Below are positions 15,328-23,466 of a DNA stretch of 26,191 bases, piece after piece. Source of the DNA: a virus. The stretch covers positions 1 to 26,191 of the IMG/VR virus record IMGVR_UViG_3300046004_002409. One strand, 5' to 3'. The notes beneath the pieces were generated by a model. It saw only the letters and a list, made by a program, of their open reading frames with translations. It searched no databases and was not told the origin of the DNA. The translations under genes and the position numbers were made by a program. Position 1 is the stretch's first letter. Each line of letters opens with the position of its first letter.

Positions 15328-15407
15328 CGTGTGCGGGTAACGCTATTTCAAACTGGTGTCTAAGCCAGTGCAATCTCGTGACTGCGAGCATAGGTTAAAC
15401 GCACACG
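15328..15407 (-). ncRNA. C4-like antisense RNA upstream of Rha
   Basis: On the minus strand an 8-bp stem CGTGTGCG (15407-15400) with CGCACACG (15335-15328) encloses two hairpins: CTCG/CGAG (15388-15375) and ACTGG/CCAGT (15369-15352). The loop of the second carries CTTAGACA, within a 10-nt stretch fully complementary to the Rha leader at 15196-15205. A three-way structure whose loop is antisense to a downstream antirepressor-type leader, on the same strand, is the plan of P1 c4 RNA. A perfect TTGACA at 15421-15416 might be a -35 but would start RNA inside the stem, so processing of a longer transcript is likelier. Confidence 0.55.
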
Positions 15408-15422
15408 CGAAGTTTTGTCAAA

Positions 15423-16679
15423 TCAGTTTAAATTTAATAATCTTTCAACAACCGTCCGAACTTGGTCATTGGTGACATTACAATCGCTGTCGCGCTTAAT
15501 GATATTACGCACTTTAGAAATAACATCATCAGTAAGCAATATTCCGCCAACAATTTCATTGCTTAACGCATTACATTCTCGCCACATTTTTTCAAGTTCA
15601 TTATTTTTATGATTCATGAAAACACGGGAAATCAATGCAAGTTTTTCAGCATCTTGCTGTGAAATTGCTGGACTTAACTTAATTGCAAAAATCAAATCTG
15701 CTTCAACTTTTTCCAGTGTTGATACGCGATAAAGCTGCCATTCCAACAAATTAGTCAATAATGCCCAGCGAATACCCGAATATGCTCCGTAAGATGTCGC
15801 TTGAAAAATTTGTTTATCACGAAGTGCCATTCCTGCTTTTTTCGCCTCAACGACAATAACATCGTTGCCATTTGCTGATAGAACATAGTCCGCACGCCGT
15901 CCTTGAACGTTTTGCTCTGCTTTTACTTCATCGATGTCATAATCTAAAACATCAATAAAAAAACGGTCTAAAATCATGCGCGTATTACTTTCATTTACGG
16001 CTGATTCAACGGCGGCGTTTATTTTTGGCAAAAACTTAATGATTTTTGTATGTAAAACAGCTGCGTATTCAGTTAAAACGACAGAGCGAGTGCGTCTTTT
16101 TCTTTTCAATGTTGTCGTGTTGGCGGCATTATTCACACTATCTATCATCACGCCAAAATGCCGCGCTAAAACGCCTAGCCCATCATTGTAACCTTGACCG
16201 ACAGCTCTAAATTTAAAAACACCTTTATTTCGATACAATTCGCCCATGATGACCGATGATTCATTGCAAATGTCGCTTAATTGATAACGAATACACTCGT
16301 TATCATTATCGCAAATTCGAATTATCACCTGGTCAAGTTTATTAAAATTCACAGGGCTTTCGTTTTGTTCTGCTGACAACGCAAAAACAATGCGTTGAAC
16401 TCCATCAGGTATTTTCAATGTATTTACTGAAAAAACGCAATTATCTAACTTACTGTTGGATTCTGAATTTAGCTGAACTGCCCCACATTGACTTTGAGGC
16501 TGATTATAAAAAATAAAACCTGAATCATTAACAACCTTCCCCAGCTCATCAATTAAAAATGCGCTAGCATCAATGTCGATTTGATTATCTTCTGAACGCC
16601 AACCAATACCGATATTAAATGAATTGCCACTTACTCCAGCGTCAGAAATTGAAGCATTACCGCCTTTTACAAGCTCCAT
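15423..16679 (-). CDS. TerD domain fused to a PD-(D/E)XK nuclease domain
   Basis: The 418-residue protein has a TerD domain (about 1-180): MELVKGGNASISDAG, NQIDIDASAFLIDELGKV, SGFIFYNQPQSQCGAV and the closing FKFRAVGQGYNDGL, with acidic residues of the Ca-binding sites retained. A basic linker (KRKRRTRS, 192-199) leads to a nuclease-like domain (about 225-325) resembling the N-terminal domain of type I restriction HsdR subunits: RRADYVL with D264, VIVVEAKKAG with E278 and K280, and Q293-x3-Y297 as in RecB-like nucleases. A helical tail follows. GGGTGA overlaps the stop of the upstream TerD gene, so the two are co-translated. The domains are read from motifs; a DNA-cleaving role in stress or phage defence is inferred. 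Confidence 0.85.
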   Translation of the reverse strand: MELVKGGNASISDAGVSGNSFNIGIGWRSEDNQIDIDASAFLIDELGKVVNDSGFIFYNQPQSQCGAVQLNSESNSKLDNCVFSVNTLKIPDGVQRIVFALSAEQNESPVNFNKLDQVIIRICDNDNECIRYQLSDICNESSVIMGELYRNKGVFKFRAVGQGYNDGLGVLARHFGVMIDSVNNAANTTTLKRKRRTRSVVLTEYAAVLHTKIIKFLPKINAAVESAVNESNTRMILDRFFIDVLDYDIDEVKAEQNVQGRRADYVLSANGNDVIVVEAKKAGMALRDKQIFQATSYGAYSGIRWALLTNLLEWQLYRVSTLEKVEADLIFAIKLSPAISQQDAEKLALISRVFMNHKNNELEKMWRECNALSNEIVGGILLTDDVISKVRNIIKRDSDCNVTNDQVRTVVERLLNLN

Positions 16680-16682
16680 ACA

Positions 16683-17261
16683 TCACCCAACATTTATGCC
16701 GTAATTACCTGCCAATGCAGCTAATCCACCAGCATAACCTTGACCAACCGCTTTAAATTTCCATTCATCGTTATGGCGATATACTTCGCCAAAAATCATA
16801 GCCGTTTCCGTTGAGGCATCTTCGCTTAAATCGTAACGTGTTACTTCAACGCCAGTGTCTTGATTTACAATGCGAATAGACGCATTTGAAACTTGCCCAA
16901 AATTTTGTTTTCTTATATCTGCTTCATGAATAGTAACTGTAAATGCAATACGCTGAACATTAGACGGAATCCAATCCAATTTTAAAATCAATGTTTCGTC
17001 ATCACCATCGCCGTCACCTGTTAAATTATCACCCGTATGTTCAATTGAGCCGCATGATGATTTGAGTTGATTATAAAAAATGAAATCTTTTTCAGAGCGG
17101 ACTTTTCCATTTTCTGCCAGCATGAATGCGCTGGCATCTAAATCAAAATCCTTACCATCGGTAGGTCGAGCGTCCCAACCTAAGCCAATGATGACGTTTT
17201 TTAAAGTTGGGTCTGTTTTTGAAAGGCTGATATTGCCGCCTTTTGAAAGTGAAACTGCCAT
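16683..17261 (-). CDS. terD: TerD-family protein (tellurite resistance / stress)
   Basis: From ATG 17261 (GAGG 7 nt upstream) the product is a 192-residue TerD protein: [58 protein letters not shown] and [20 protein letters not shown], ending [20 protein letters not shown]. It matches the full family length and keeps the paired acidic Ca-binding loops. TerD proteins belong to the Ter stress system, linked to tellurite tolerance, phage resistance and membrane-associated complexes. Here it stands without TerB, TerC or TerZ, paired only with a TerD-nuclease fusion 3 nt downstream. The longer frame from 17297 would include the ribosome-site hairpin and is rejected. Confidence 0.93.
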   Translation of the reverse strand: MAVSLSKGGNISLSKTDPTLKNVIIGLGWDARPTDGKDFDLDASAFMLAENGKVRSEKDFIFYNQLKSSCGSIEHTGDNLTGDGDGDDETLILKLDWIPSNVQRIAFTVTIHEADIRKQNFGQVSNASIRIVNQDTGVEVTRYDLSEDASTETAMIFGEVYRHNDEWKFKAVGQGYAGGLAALAGNYGINVG

Positions 17262-17265
17262 TTTA

Positions 17266-17294
17266 CGCCTCATTGTTTTGATTATTTTGAGGCG
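17266..17294 (-). promoter_or_regulatory. Hairpin enclosing the terD ribosome-binding site
   Basis: On the minus strand CGCCTCA (17294-17288) is perfectly complementary to TGAGGCG (17272-17266), with a 15-nt AT-rich loop. The second arm contains the whole Shine-Dalgarno GAGG of terD, 4 nt before the ATG. When folded it would hide the ribosome site. Confidence 0.55.
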
Positions 17295-17326
17295 CAAATA
17301 TCGCGCATATTTGTTTGGCTTGTCAA
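17295..17326 (-). promoter_or_regulatory. Promoter and operator-like palindrome of the terD operon
   Basis: On the minus strand a perfect -35 TTGACA (17326-17321) is followed after 18 bp by GATATT (17302-17297). A perfect inverted repeat CAAATAT-N5-ATATTTG (17295-17313) covers the -10 and part of the spacer. A repressor binding there would block the polymerase. The gene pair therefore seems to be separately controlled from the cyclase gene upstream. Confidence 0.6.
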
Positions 17327-17352
17327 AAAGTAAAATTCTTGTGGTGCAAAAA

Positions 17353-19143
17353 TTAGGTTTTATCTAAATTATCAGTTACCAAAACCACCTTATTGCGCCC
17401 CGTATTTTTTGCATCGTAAAGCCCTCTATCTGCTCGTTCAATCAATTCAATAACAGAATCATCACTGCAATACTGGGTTACACCAACGCTGATAGTTTTG
17501 TGATTCACAACAGGAAATTTGGCAGATTCAACGGTTGTCCTAATTTTTTCAGCGAGTTCAAAAGCCTGTTGAGAATTTGTTTGAGGCAAAATGATTAAGA
17601 ATTCTTCACCACCCCAACGTCCAAGAATGTCTGAATTGCGAACATTTTCTTTTAAAATTTGCGCCATAAAAATCAATACGGCATCGCCTGTATTATGACC
17701 ATGAGCGTCATTGACTTGTTTAAAATGGTCAATATCGATTAACACTACTGAAAAATCAGATTGGTAACGACTGGCATAATTGATTTCGTGATTGAGTACA
17801 CTGTCTAATTTCACCCGATTATAAATCTGCGTTAATTTATCGGTAATTGAAAGCAGTTCTAATTCAGAATTCACTTGTTCCAATTCAGATGTGACAACGT
17901 TAATAAAGTGCATCAAATGGGAAATGACACGAATGTGTTTATTCACATAAGGGTCATCGACTTGTGAAATTTGAACATCCGCCCATTGTTTTTTAGGATA
18001 AGTGGTTCTTCTAGCGTGTTGACCCTCACGCATTCCAACGGCAACCATCGCAGAATTGAGTAAATGTAAATTATTACTTTGTCCAAAGAATTCACCGTAA
18101 GTATAGAATCCAACCGTTGGCGCAATTTCTTGGAATGGCAATGTTTCTAATTCAACTTCTTCTTGCATTAAAAAACGACGGCATCCACAGGTATAAAGAA
18201 AAACAGCATCAGGCATGAAAGCACGCATAATGGCTTGAATTTCTTTTGCATCGTGAATAATAGTCGTGGGATTTCCATAACCGACCTTGAATTTTTCCCC
18301 AGTGCGAACATCTGCAACAAATTGAAGTGAGCCATCTTCTTCAACAGAAATGGGAACACGCGCTAAGGTTTCGCCATCACGTTCAACTAAAAATGGAAAT
18401 GCTAGAACATCAAGGTCAAAATTCACATCATTACTGATATTTAGATAGCGATGATAAACATTAAAAGCAGGTTCACCATCCACGGTTTTAACAAATTTTC
18501 CATTTGCTTCCGTAATGGTCATTTCCTTACTTAATGGAAGCCATCCAAGATAACTGTAAATATCAATATGTAATTCATTTCCTAAGAACACAACAGCGAC
18601 AGCACCTTTATTTAATAATTGTGTTCCAAGTAAAATCAATGAATTGTGCATTGCGCCATAATCCGCCGCACCACCGCCAAATACAGGATAATTTCCAATT
18701 CTTTTTGCCAGACCATTTAACAAATCTGTTACGTTAATGCTAATTGGGGTTGCTAAGAGTAATACGCCAGCAATATCAGAACCTGACGCGCTAATTGCTT
18801 CGCCTAATGTATTTCCAACAATTTCTTCATCATCTTCATGACATTCTGCAAGCAGGGGAACGAGCGTTGTAAATTCAAAAAAAGAAAATGAAATCACCGT
18901 TGATTTTACAAATGTGCGCCCATCAATAATTTCACCGACCGTTGTTGAACCCACTAAAACAGCGGTTGGCAAATTATCAGTGATAATTTCTGAAATACAT
19001 TTAATCCATGCGGGGACGGTTTGTGCAGAAAATATCTGCACTAAAATTGATTTTGCTTTGGCAACTTCTGTAATGATTTCTTTTGATGCTAAAAATTCAG
19101 TTAATCCACTAGGATTTTCAACAAGGTAAGTATAGTGTTTCAT
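17353..19143 (-). CDS. FIST sensor diguanylate cyclase (FIST_N-FIST_C-GGDEF)
   Basis: The 596-residue protein has a FIST_N domain (about 30-215: [37 protein letters not shown]), a FIST_C domain (about 220-375: [28 protein letters not shown]), a coiled-coil helix (about 405-430) and a GGDEF domain (about 430-590) with [35 protein letters not shown] and the active GGEEF at 511-515. R502-N-S-D505, five residues before it, is the inhibitory I-site. It should make cyclic di-GMP on sensing a small ligand, perhaps an amino acid. It is cytoplasmic, with no membrane segments. It has no obvious Shine-Dalgarno. Its presence among phage genes is odd; it ends 27 bp before the terD promoter. Confidence 0.93.
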   Translation of the reverse strand: MKHYTYLVENPSGLTEFLASKEIITEVAKAKSILVQIFSAQTVPAWIKCISEIITDNLPTAVLVGSTTVGEIIDGRTFVKSTVISFSFFEFTTLVPLLAECHEDDEEIVGNTLGEAISASGSDIAGVLLLATPISINVTDLLNGLAKRIGNYPVFGGGAADYGAMHNSLILLGTQLLNKGAVAVVFLGNELHIDIYSYLGWLPLSKEMTITEANGKFVKTVDGEPAFNVYHRYLNISNDVNFDLDVLAFPFLVERDGETLARVPISVEEDGSLQFVADVRTGEKFKVGYGNPTTIIHDAKEIQAIMRAFMPDAVFLYTCGCRRFLMQEEVELETLPFQEIAPTVGFYTYGEFFGQSNNLHLLNSAMVAVGMREGQHARRTTYPKKQWADVQISQVDDPYVNKHIRVISHLMHFINVVTSELEQVNSELELLSITDKLTQIYNRVKLDSVLNHEINYASRYQSDFSVVLIDIDHFKQVNDAHGHNTGDAVLIFMAQILKENVRNSDILGRWGGEEFLIILPQTNSQQAFELAEKIRTTVESAKFPVVNHKTISVGVTQYCSDDSVIELIERADRGLYDAKNTGRNKVVLVTDNLDKT

Positions 19144-19389
19144 AATTTAAAATTAGAAAAGTTGTTAAATGGATTGCCAATAGCGACGATTTATTTTGCC
19201 GTCAACTTTTCCTTATACTCGTCTAAATACTTTGTATCAACGAAATAAAAAAGTAGAGCTTAGAGAATAATTTTACAGTGTTATAAAAAACGCCGAATGG
19301 CATTCAAAATATTTGATAGATATGTTTCGCGTCAATTTTATTGCTGCTGGGTCGATTAGAAAAATTTGAATCTGCCTAGCTATGCGCCA

Positions 19390-19698
19390 TCAAGATGCAA
19401 ACAAATCGCCTTGCCTTTTCTTACGCTCAATTTTGATTATTTTACACACCTGCTGGTAACACAAATCGTATTCACTGCATATTTGGCGAATGTTACGTCC
19501 ATTGAAACGACGATAAATTTCAGCGTTTCTCATGCTGTTATCGCGTACTTTTTTTTGAATATAAACGGGCTGACCGCTGTAAGTTTGGCGGATTTTAACT
19601 GTGATGGTATCGCTGATTTTTTCAGCAGTTTGTAGGTCGATAGCATTGTGTTTTAATTCACTTTCCAATAGCTCGCGCAGCTCTGACAGGAAGTCCAT
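19390..19698 (-). CDS. Mor/C-family transcription activator
   Basis: The 102-residue protein matches the Mu Mor/C family: an N-terminal dimer helix (MDFLSELRELLESELKHNAI), a beta strand linker with GQPVYIQKK, and a helix-turn-helix (NAEIYRRFNGRNIRQICSEY, then DLCYQQVCKIIK). In Mu, Mor turns on the middle promoter and C turns on the four late promoters by binding dyad sites next to the polymerase. This is the only such gene seen here and is slightly shorter than Mu Mor (129) and C (140). AGGTG lies 9 nt before the ATG. The repeated elements at 5979-6015 and 14008-14044 are its likely targets. Confidence 0.9.
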   Translation of the reverse strand: MDFLSELRELLESELKHNAIDLQTAEKISDTITVKIRQTYSGQPVYIQKKVRDNSMRNAEIYRRFNGRNIRQICSEYDLCYQQVCKIIKIERKKRQGDLFAS

Positions 19699-19727
19699 AA
19701 AATAAGCACCTAAAATACGGGCTCGGG

Positions 19728-19755
19728 ATTTTATCTACTTTTTGGTTGGATGCAA
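19728..19755 (-). promoter_or_regulatory. Possible promoter of the Mor/C-like gene
   Basis: On the minus strand TTGCAT (19755-19750) and TAAAAT (19733-19728) are 16 bp apart, a fair -35/-10 pair 30 nt before the ATG. The -35 lies in one arm of an inverted repeat GGATGC/GCATCC (19748-19753 and 19782-19787) that could bind a regulator. Confidence 0.4.
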
Positions 19756-19805
19756 GAGTGGGTAGGCTTTGTGTGTGAATCGCATCCTTTATATAACGAA
19801 AATAA

Positions 19806-20693
19806 TTACCACTCTAATTTTTTTAGTATTCTGCTAGATATTTCTATACCACTCGAATAGTTCTCGCTGTAATCACCAGCAGGTATATAAACTAGCCCCA
19901 CAACAGGTCTTTTTTTCGTTAATTGAAACAACGTTACCGCAGAAGGCTTAGGTCCAAGAGAAGCAGCTATTATGTTGTAATTATCATCAAGACTATCAAT
20001 TTCTTTGCATAATTTATCGACAGAATTTTTGCTAATATCGTAAGCATCGAAATCAATAAACGAAATAGAATCATCATCAATTACATCAAAAAAATTACGA
20101 ATTTCGTTACTGAATTGTGTACCAACTTGCCTACCTATTATCATTTTTTTTGGCTCATACCTCTGTTTCAATTGTAAAAGTCTTTCATGATCGTAACCAG
20201 AAATCACTAATATACAAGTTGGTAAATCTGGATAAACGATCCCAGAACTTTTTATAACTAATCTGGGCGATTCCGCATCACGACTAAGATAATCATCCGT
20301 GTAACTTTCTGGTTTGAAATAACTAAATTCAGAATTTATAAGCCTACATGATAAATAATGCAGTATGTACCATACCAATTCCCTCGGTGTAGTTGATGCG
20401 TTCAGTCTTACTCTATCAGTGTTATCATTGCTCACGCAATCATCTAAAAACTCCATTGTCTTGTTATATGAGGAGACTTGGTCAAGGTAATTAACTTCAT
20501 ATTCCAAAAAAATTATTCCAAGATCTTCGGATCTTGTTCGAATTCTATCTCTAACAGATAACGTTCTTTCGGCATACCTTTCTGAAAAAGGTACTATCAA
20601 CATTGATGGTTTGAAATCATCAATGTCAAAATATACACCATCTTCAAAACGATCTTCCCAGCTTGCTGGAGCTATTAGAATATTTTTACTCAT
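19806..20693 (-). CDS. Unrecognised Rossmann-like protein, last gene of candidate defence operon
   Basis: The start at ATG 20693 overlaps the ATPase stop (ATGAGTAA). The 295-residue product begins MSKNILIAPASWEDRF, a hydrophobic strand followed by S-W-E-D-R (11-15). It alternates strands and helices (MLIVPFSERYAERTL, IIFLEYEVNYLD). Two glycine/proline turns after strands stand out: RVRLNASTTPRELVWYILHY (STTPR at 100-104) and NIIAASLGPKPSAVTLFQL (SLGPKPS at 245-251), followed by RPVVGLVYIPAGDY. They resemble ligand-binding loops of CARF-like or other Rossmann sensor domains, but I cannot assign a family. It has no catalytic motif I recognise, no membrane segment and no signal. It most likely senses or binds a nucleotide for its operon partners; that is inference. 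Confidence 0.8.
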   Translation of the reverse strand: MSKNILIAPASWEDRFEDGVYFDIDDFKPSMLIVPFSERYAERTLSVRDRIRTRSEDLGIIFLEYEVNYLDQVSSYNKTMEFLDDCVSNDNTDRVRLNASTTPRELVWYILHYLSCRLINSEFSYFKPESYTDDYLSRDAESPRLVIKSSGIVYPDLPTCILVISGYDHERLLQLKQRYEPKKMIIGRQVGTQFSNEIRNFFDVIDDDSISFIDFDAYDISKNSVDKLCKEIDSLDDNYNIIAASLGPKPSAVTLFQLTKKRPVVGLVYIPAGDYSENYSSGIEISSRILKKLEW

Positions 20694-22407
20694 CAAAAAT
20701 CTCTACTTGTTTTTTTTCATCACTTTTATCAAAATTTGTCGGTATTGATACTCCATTTTTTGCGGCATTTAATAAATCAATAGCTTTTAAAGATGCACGT
20801 CCATTTTGTCCTTGTACATCCAGCCCATATGCGGGAAGTAACATTCTGTTTAAAGTATAAAAATCCTCTCGTCCTCCACCAGATTTTGCAGGTCCACTTC
20901 GAATGTAAATTAATTGTGCTTTTCGAGCGACTCTGAACAACCCATCTAATTCTTTCTGATAGAATTCGTCGTACCCTGAAATTGAAAAACTAAGAACTCT
21001 TGGCTCTGATTTATGTTTATGCAATCTATCTCGAAAATGTTCGACTAATTTCGTTATAAGATTTTTTACTTTATCCGCTTCAGTTTTTCCACAACCCTCT
21101 ACTTGCATTTCTAATTTATTTTTAACAAAATCCCAAAGTCCAGAACTCAGATCATGAATAACTTCTGATTGTATGGCAGGCGTAACTGATTTTAGCTCTG
21201 AATCATTGTTTGCCTGCAATTGCTCAAACATTGAATAGCATGGGTTGAGCAAATGCCTGACCACACCAGTTGATAAGTGAACAATTGTTTCAAATCCAGA
21301 ATATTGGGGTTTATTTGCTTTTGCTGGTCTATTTTGGAAGTATCTTGCACGGGCGTACTTATACACATAATCCGTAATAGCTTTTTTACTCGCTAGACCT
21401 TTCACTATTGCTTCATCACGAACTATTTCTTCGTATTCATGAATTGCAGCGCGAAATGATTCATTTTCTGGAAAAAAATCATCTGCCGTCACAAATATCC
21501 CAGATTGATTCAGTCTTTTGGTCACAACATCCCTAGCAAATTTTCCGAATTCAGATTCTTTACTTTGATAAGGTTGTTCAAGATCAATCGTAATGTAATC
21601 ATGTCCTTCAAGTATTGTTCCTCCAAAAGATGTTCTCATATCATGGTAGCGGATACCTGCAATTGCTACTTTGAATGAAAAAACAGTATGATCCCTGTAT
21701 GCAAGCCATGAATTTAGCATTTTACATTGATAAGAATTAAGGTCGTGAGCATCATCTATCAAAAGGGAAATGTGCGTATTTTTAAGAAGTTCTGTTTGTT
21801 TTAGTATTGATAGGATAGGAAGCACTAACGTGTAGAATGAACCTGTTTCGATGCTATCTACACTGATACTAATCCCTTTCGCTAGTTGTATTTGATCTTT
21901 TTTTAATTTATCTCTTACCGCACGTTGTAAAAATTTAAATGTAGACAGGTTATTATAAGAACCATTGTCTACTTCAAGTAGATAGGAAAATTCATCATAT
22001 AACAATCTATGATCCATTTCCGAAAATTCATTTGAAATACTGTCTAAATCTTTAGCGATGGCAGCACAAATACTGTACGAGAAAAAATGTTCTGAGATAA
22101 TAGCCTGATCTATCTCTGTAAGTAGTTTATATTCTTGCTTATGAGTCAATGGGGTATTGCATGGAATATAAATACCTATGTGATCGGGTGGAAATTTTTC
22201 ATTTTTGAGTTTCTGACGTAATTTTTGATAACGAATGGAGTTATATATCAAATTCATACTTTTTCCAGAACCTCTTTCACCATTTATTATCACATTACGA
22301 GTAGATTGAATAAATCGTGAAAAATTATGATCCTCTATAAACCATTCAACTAATAATTTAGGATCTAAGTTGGGCGCGGCATCAAATTCAAAAGGATTTT
22401 TTGTCAT
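20686..22407 (-). CDS. AAA (ORC/CDC6-like) ATPase of candidate defence operon
   Basis: The 573-residue protein has a Walker A GERGSGKS (43-50) soon after the N-terminus and a Walker B HISLLIDDAHDL (212-223), with a sensor-like strand SFKVAIAGIR (about 244-253) after it. The order and the DDAHDL box suggest an AAA ATPase of the STAND/ORC-CDC6 class. The C-terminal 250 residues include GVVRHLLNPCYSMFEQLQ, a likely winged-helix or helical region, and AQLIYIRSGPAKSGGGREDF, TLNRMLLPAYGLDV near the end. It follows the HD gene by 13 nt and overlaps the last gene. It is probably the sensor or motor of the system. No nuclease domain is visible within it. Confidence 0.85.
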   Translation of the reverse strand: MTKNPFEFDAAPNLDPKLLVEWFIEDHNFSRFIQSTRNVIINGERGSGKSMNLIYNSIRYQKLRQKLKNEKFPPDHIGIYIPCNTPLTHKQEYKLLTEIDQAIISEHFFSYSICAAIAKDLDSISNEFSEMDHRLLYDEFSYLLEVDNGSYNNLSTFKFLQRAVRDKLKKDQIQLAKGISISVDSIETGSFYTLVLPILSILKQTELLKNTHISLLIDDAHDLNSYQCKMLNSWLAYRDHTVFSFKVAIAGIRYHDMRTSFGGTILEGHDYITIDLEQPYQSKESEFGKFARDVVTKRLNQSGIFVTADDFFPENESFRAAIHEYEEIVRDEAIVKGLASKKAITDYVYKYARARYFQNRPAKANKPQYSGFETIVHLSTGVVRHLLNPCYSMFEQLQANNDSELKSVTPAIQSEVIHDLSSGLWDFVKNKLEMQVEGCGKTEADKVKNLITKLVEHFRDRLHKHKSEPRVLSFSISGYDEFYQKELDGLFRVARKAQLIYIRSGPAKSGGGREDFYTLNRMLLPAYGLDVQGQNGRASLKAIDLLNAAKNGVSIPTNFDKSDEKKQVEIFDE

Positions 22408-22420
22408 TGTCTTTTATTTT

Positions 22421-23449
22421 TCACAATAATTTTTTAATTAGTTGATCAATATTGTAACTGGGATTTATTTGTTCAATTTTTCCAGAAATATTTCCGAGTA
22501 TATTTATGTCGTTTAAAACAATAGGATCTAAAGATAAATCGGTGGGTAAATCATTTTTAAAAAATGTGATACTGATAGATGTGTCTCTAAACAATGCCAA
22601 CTCTTTACAATAGTGTCGAGCGAATAATCTTTCGTGATTCATTTTTTCCGCTCTTGCATAAACTATTTTCAACAGCTGACTTAAATATTTTTTGAGCTTG
22701 GCTTTGTTTTTTGGATAGTCTTTATTTTCCGAATCGATACTATATGACAATGCAACCCTCCCACTAGCTGAATCAATCGATACACGAGTGATTTGGGCGT
22801 ACTGATGATATATTTCACTAGTATCATCAATCAATTTACTACTTATTAAAAAGTTTGATGTACGTTGCGGTCCCTCTGCAAGTTCATCAGCAAATCTCAC
22901 GATAGCGGCAATTGGTGCTAGTCTGACAGCTTCTTTAAAAAAATAGTTATTGCTCACACTGAGTGCTTTCAAGGTGTCATTTGATCCATTATCATCTTTT
23001 CCACAGTGAGCTCTGCCAACACTAAATATGACCTGTCTCTCTGTATTTCCCCATAAATTCCAACACGTTAATTCGGACCATACTTTGTTAATTTTTTCGT
23101 TATGCCTATCACGTCCATAGATATTGCCAATATCATGAAGTAGCAACCCCATCAATAGAATTAGCATTTCATGCGGAGAAAAAGTATGGCAGTCTGACCT
23201 ATAATTATCATCACCAAAATGGTTTTTAAATCCCAATAGAAGGGCAGCATTATCTATGACGTCTCGAATATGAACTACTCCGTGATCCGTCAATCCCTGT
23301 CCTTCTTTTGCTATCCAAGGCAATATTTTTGTGACAATTTCATTTCTAGTAGTTACATAGTCATTCCAAAGTTTATCTCCTTCCTGCCCTAATTTATCAC
23401 TCAATAGCCACTTCACATGCTGTTCAAGGGGTCTTTCTTCCCAGTTCAT
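22421..23449 (-). CDS. HD-domain phosphohydrolase/nuclease of candidate defence operon
   Basis: The 342-residue protein carries an HD metal site: LTDHGVVHIRDVIDNA (H56, H60), LLLHDIGNIYGRDRHN (H105-D106, H116), GRAHCG (H148) and RFADELAEG (D188). This is the H-HD-H-H-D series of HD phosphohydrolases; the DHG-x-x-H opening resembles HD domains found in bacterial conflict systems. The C-terminal half (SLKLIDDTSEIYHQYAQIT region onward) is alpha-beta and unassigned. It could cleave a nucleotide or nucleic acid and so be the effector, or remove a signal nucleotide. It starts 17 nt after the methyltransferase stop and lies 13 nt before the ATPase gene. Confidence 0.88.
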   Translation of the reverse strand: MNWEERPLEQHVKWLLSDKLGQEGDKLWNDYVTTRNEIVTKILPWIAKEGQGLTDHGVVHIRDVIDNAALLLGFKNHFGDDNYRSDCHTFSPHEMLILLMGLLLHDIGNIYGRDRHNEKINKVWSELTCWNLWGNTERQVIFSVGRAHCGKDDNGSNDTLKALSVSNNYFFKEAVRLAPIAAIVRFADELAEGPQRTSNFLISSKLIDDTSEIYHQYAQITRVSIDSASGRVALSYSIDSENKDYPKNKAKLKKYLSQLLKIVYARAEKMNHERLFARHYCKELALFRDTSISITFFKNDLPTDLSLDPIVLNDINILGNISGKIEQINPSYNIDQLIKKLL

Positions 23450-23466
23450 ACTTATTTTCTTTAAAA

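Noticed and set aside
19353-19363. Plus-strand CGATTAGAAAA identical to 11 bases of the late control element
   Set aside because: It lacks the CTAA arm at the right distance and faces the end of the Mor/C-like gene, so it is probably chance in AT-rich DNA.
19748-19787. GGATGC/GCATCC inverted repeat as a terminator of the defence operon
   Set aside because: A 6-bp stem with a 28-nt loop and no T run; at most a protein-binding site.
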